Of a stretch of DNA of 64,000 nucleotides, positions 61,721-64,000 are shown piece by piece (position 1 is the stretch's first letter; each line of letters starts with the position of its first letter). The notes under the pieces were generated by a model. The model was not told the origin of the DNA. It searched no databases and worked only from the letters and a program-made list of their open reading frames with translations. A program made the position numbers and the translations under genes. This stretch comes from Pseudoxanthomonas suwonensis. GTDB lineage: Bacteria > Pseudomonadota > Gammaproteobacteria > Xanthomonadales > Xanthomonadaceae. The stretch spans positions 3,469,118 to 3,533,117 of the forward strand of contig NZ_CP011144.1 of NCBI RefSeq assembly GCF_000972865.1, read 5' to 3'.

Positions 61721-62506
61721 CTACGCTGCCGCCGGCAACGCGAACAGCCGCTCGGCATTGGCGCTGGTCGCCGCGGCGATCTCCGCCGGATCCTGCCTGC
61801 GCAGCGCCGCCACGGTGTCCAGCACCCGCCGCAACCGTGCCGGTTCGTTGCGCCGGCCGCGGATCTCAGCGTCGGGCTGGTCGGGCGCGTCGGTCTCCAG
61901 CAGCAGGAACTCCAGCGGCATGTCCACCACCAGCCGGCGCAGGCGCTGCGCGCGCTCGTAGGTCAGCGGCCCACCGAGCCCGATCATGAAACCCAGCTTC
62001 CACAGCTGCCCCGCCTGTTCGGGGCTGCCGGAAAAACTGTGGACCACCCCGCGCAGCCGCGCCGCGTCGCCGCCGATGCGGCGGATCGATGCAACCACCG
62101 CGTCCACCGCGCGGCGCGCGTGCACGATCACCGGCAGCCCGGCGTCGCGCGCCAGCCGCAGCTGGCCGTCGAAATAACGCGCCTGCGCCTGCCGGTCCAG
62201 GCCCTCGACGAAGAAGTCCAGCCCGCATTCGCCGATCGCCAGCGGCCGTTCGCGCTCGACCCAGGCCTGCAGTTCGTCCAGGTGGTGCGGGCGGTGTTCG
62301 GCGAGGAAGGTGGGATGCAGCCCGTAGGCCGGATACAGCCCCGGCGCGGCGTGGCAGACCTCGCGCAGCTTCGGCCAGCTGGCCGCGGTCACCGCCGGGA
62401 CGAGCTGCCGCCGCACGCCGGCGGCGCGGGCGCGCTCGACCACGGTGGCGCGATCGGCATCGAACTCGTCCGCGTCCAGGTGGCAATGGCTGTCCACGAG
62501 CTGCAT
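61721..62506 (-). CDS. tatD: TatD family metal-dependent hydrolase
   Basis: 261 aa TIM-barrel hydrolase; family members are 3'-5' exonucleases/DNases. Metal ligands in VDSHCHLDADEF, GECGLDFFV, HARRAV, GVVHSFSGSPEQA and LLETDAPDQPD. Length and start at ATG 62506 are standard. YcfH/YjjV-type paralogue rather than TatD proper is possible, so the symbol is a family name. Confidence 0.87.
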   Translation of the reverse strand: MQLVDSHCHLDADEFDADRATVVERARAAGVRRQLVPAVTAASWPKLREVCHAAPGLYPAYGLHPTFLAEHRPHHLDELQAWVERERPLAIGECGLDFFVEGLDRQAQARYFDGQLRLARDAGLPVIVHARRAVDAVVASIRRIGGDAARLRGVVHSFSGSPEQAGQLWKLGFMIGLGGPLTYERAQRLRRLVVDMPLEFLLLETDAPDQPDAEIRGRRNEPARLRRVLDTVAALRRQDPAEIAAATSANAERLFALPAAA

Positions 62507-62543
62507 GGAGTCCGGCTCCGGCACGGCCGCATCCTTCCGCCGT

Positions 62544-62765
62544 TCAGCGCTGTCCGCTGTTGTCGGGCAGCGAGGGCGGGTCCTTGCGCCGTTTCCAGTT
62601 GGCCAGCAGCAGGGTGGCCAGGCCGAACGCGAGTTCGTCGACGAACGGGACCGGATCGGGCAGCAGCAGGTTCACCGCGAACAGCGCGGCGGTCACCTTG
62701 AACAGGGTCGGGAAGCGCAGGCCGCGCGCCCATTCCATGAAAGTCGACAGCAGGGGGCTGGGCAT
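62544..62765 (-). CDS. DUF6116-like small membrane protein
   Basis: 73 aa with one or two hydrophobic segments (FPTLFKVTAALFAVNLLLP and FVDELAFGLATLLLANWKR) and a hydrophilic tail. It resembles small Xanthomonad proteins annotated DUF6116. Function unknown. It lies 37 bp upstream of tatD on the same strand. Confidence 0.75.
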   Translation of the reverse strand: MPSPLLSTFMEWARGLRFPTLFKVTAALFAVNLLLPDPVPFVDELAFGLATLLLANWKRRKDPPSLPDNSGQR

Positions 62766-62918
62766 GACGGACGGTTCGCTCGAGGTCCCGGGGGAAAGCT
62801 ACCATGGCCGTCACGGACCCGCGGAACACCGGCGTTGCGGGCGTTCCGGGTCCTGTTCAGCTTTGCCATGATGGAATCCGCTCGAACACAGCGGGACCCG
62901 CCCGCGAGGAGCACGGCC

Positions 62919-63743
62919 ATGAAGCAAGCCTCTACCATCCTGATCGCTGCCGGTGCCCTGCTGGTCGGAGGCATCGCCACAGCGGCCTTCATGAACAACC
63001 GCAACAAGCAGCCCGAACCGGTCGTCGCGCCCGCGCTGGCCGACCCGGCGCTGGCCGCGGACGATGCACCGCCGGCCGCCGATGACGCGTTGCCGGTCGA
63101 CACCCTGCAGTACGCCGAGATCGTCGGGGTCAAACCGGTGACTCAGAAGGAGAAACTCTACGCCACCGTGATCGGTACCGAGCCGGTGCGCGAGACCACC
63201 CAGACCGCCGTGCCCCGGGAAGTCTGCGAGGACGTGGTGGTGCAGGAGCGCCTGCCGGAGAAGGACGGCAACGTCGGCGGCACCGTGGCCGGCGCCGTGA
63301 TCGGCGGCCTGCTCGGCAACCAGGTCGGCGGCGGCAGCGGCAAGAAGGCCGCCACCGCGGCCGGCGCCATCGCTGGTGGCGTGGTCGGCAACCAGGTCGA
63401 CAAGCGCCATGAAGGCGGCAAGGTGGTCACCCGCACCGAGCGCCAGTGCCGCACCGAGCAGGCGGTGTCCGAGTCCAGCCGGGTCACCGGCTACAACGTG
63501 ACCTACCGCAACGCCGACGGCACCACCGGCACCATGCGCATGGCCAGCAACCCCGGCAACCGCGTGGCGATGGGCAATACCGAGAAGCTGGTCGGCTACG
63601 ACGTGACCTACCGCTTCAACGGCCAGGAGGGCACCCTGCGCCTGGACCAGAAGCCGGAAACCGACCGGCTGCCGGTGGTCGACGGCAAGATCGTGACCTC
63701 CACCGCGGTGGTCGAGGTGCCGACCGGCACCGCCCGCCAGTAA
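62919..63743 (+). CDS. Glycine-zipper 2TM envelope protein
   Basis: 274 aa. N-terminal membrane anchor or signal (STILIAAGALLVGGIATAAF), Ala/Pro/Asp-rich linker (about 27-70), conserved VCEDVVVQERLPEKDGNVGG, a glycine zipper (GTVAGAVIGGLLGNQVGGGSGKKAATAAGAIAGGVVGNQV), and two repeats of VTGYNVTYRNADGTTGTMRM / LVGYDVTYRFNGQEGTLRL. Belongs to the SlyB/17-kDa-antigen-like glycine-zipper proteins. Start ATG 62919 follows CGAGGAGC. A terminator follows. Confidence 0.88.
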   Translation: MKQASTILIAAGALLVGGIATAAFMNNRNKQPEPVVAPALADPALAADDAPPAADDALPVDTLQYAEIVGVKPVTQKEKLYATVIGTEPVRETTQTAVPREVCEDVVVQERLPEKDGNVGGTVAGAVIGGLLGNQVGGGSGKKAATAAGAIAGGVVGNQVDKRHEGGKVVTRTERQCRTEQAVSESSRVTGYNVTYRNADGTTGTMRMASNPGNRVAMGNTEKLVGYDVTYRFNGQEGTLRLDQKPETDRLPVVDGKIVTSTAVVEVPTGTARQ

Positions 63744-63765
63744 CCGCCTGGCGCCCGCACGGAAC

Positions 63766-63796
63766 GAAGGCCGGCCCCGCGCCGGCCTTCTTTTTT
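63766..63796 (+). terminator. Intrinsic terminator of the glycine-zipper gene
   Basis: Ten-bp perfect stem GAAGGCCGGC/GCCGGCCTTC with loop CCCGC and six T residues. Confidence 0.93.
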
Positions 63797-63834
63797 GGTT
63801 CTTGACCCGTTTGGGGGAATGCGGCGCGACGGCT

Positions 63835-64000
63835 GGAAGCAGAGGCCAAAGCCAATGCCAATGCAACCGCAAGAGCGCCGGGGGTGGTCGGCTTCGGGCT
63901 GAGCCGCGGCAGTGCGGGTGTGTTGCGGTCGTCTCGACGGCACATCCCTGTGCCGACTCGCCGACGCGGCCATCCATGGCCGCTGCCGCAACACACCCGC
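63835..64000 (-). repeat. Structured interspersed repeat, subtype A, copy A5 (cut by window end)
   Basis: Minus orientation; leader and part of the outer stem lie beyond the window. Inner hairpins GCGGCCA-TGGA-TGGCCGC (63966-63983) and GGCACA-GGGA-TGTGCC (63939-63954) as read on the minus strand, outer stem 63908-63928 pairing with 63986 onward. The tail contains five degenerate hexamers of the GGTTGC/ATTGGC type. Confidence 0.85.

Overview
The window is 64 kb of GC-rich, densely coding gammaproteobacterial chromosome, most likely from the Xanthomonadaceae/Lysobacteraceae (Lysobacter, Luteimonas or Pseudoxanthomonas type). The order carA ... carB-greA-rpfE-recJ, the cupin hydroxylase next to a GNAT protein, GTAG-type REP palindromes, TAGAAT-like -10 boxes and the secreted peptidases and envelope lipoproteins all fit that family. 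I see no rRNA, tRNA, insertion sequence, prophage or CRISPR array. It reads as core chromosome sprinkled with short interspersed repeats.

Layout. 1-10.4 kb: end of an acyl-CoA dehydrogenase, penicillin-binding protein 1C, a cysteine synthase-type enzyme, peroxiredoxin, Hsp20, a CbpA-type J protein, a PilH-like receiver, a ThuA-domain protein and a secreted GH16 glucanase. 10.4-13.7 kb: fluoride exporter with its riboswitch, acryloyl-CoA reductase, a LOG-family enzyme with a decayed duplicate of its 5' end, and a GIY-YIG nuclease remnant. 13.7-19.6 kb: the complete 2-oxoglutarate dehydrogenase set sucA-sucB-lpd. 20.3-23.8 kb: an operon of a subclass B3-type metallo-beta-lactamase, VOC protein, RoxA-type uL16 hydroxylase and GNAT protein. 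24-27 kb: purB and fumC, divergent. 27.2-32.7 kb: a YtrA-type GntR/ABC transporter operon with four secreted or lipid-anchored envelope proteins, driven by the clearest sigma-70 promoter in the window. 32.8-36.7 kb: glutathione peroxidase, FKBP isomerase, UDP-glucose dehydrogenase, SlyX, YaiL. 37-47.5 kb: dapB, then carA, an S9 peptidase, carB, greA, rpfE, recJ in one dense row. 47.5-54.5 kb: a TPR/GGDEF enzyme, PAP2 phosphatase, acyltransferase, LytTR regulator and class I fumarase. 54.9-63.8 kb: GST, sterol desaturase family, ArsC, outer-membrane phospholipase A, DUF456, cold-shock protein, two glycine-zipper proteins, a tethered cytochrome c', TcdA, TatD.

The most interesting content is intergenic. 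Seven copies (five of subtype A, two of subtype B) of a roughly 180-bp element share a leader, a 19-23 bp outer stem enclosing two small hairpins, and a tail of 6-7 bp short tandem units. Paired positions of the outer stem and inner hairpins differ between copies in a compensating way, and when read leader-to-tail all 14 inner hairpins carry GGA in the apical loop; three contain ACAGGGATGT, the core of the CsrA/RsmA consensus. I propose them as a candidate family of structured RNA or ssDNA elements, possibly RsmA decoys. One tail has expanded to 15 perfect hexamers, and a related palindromic insertion sits in frame inside recJ. A separate GTAG REP family supplies the stop codons of two genes.
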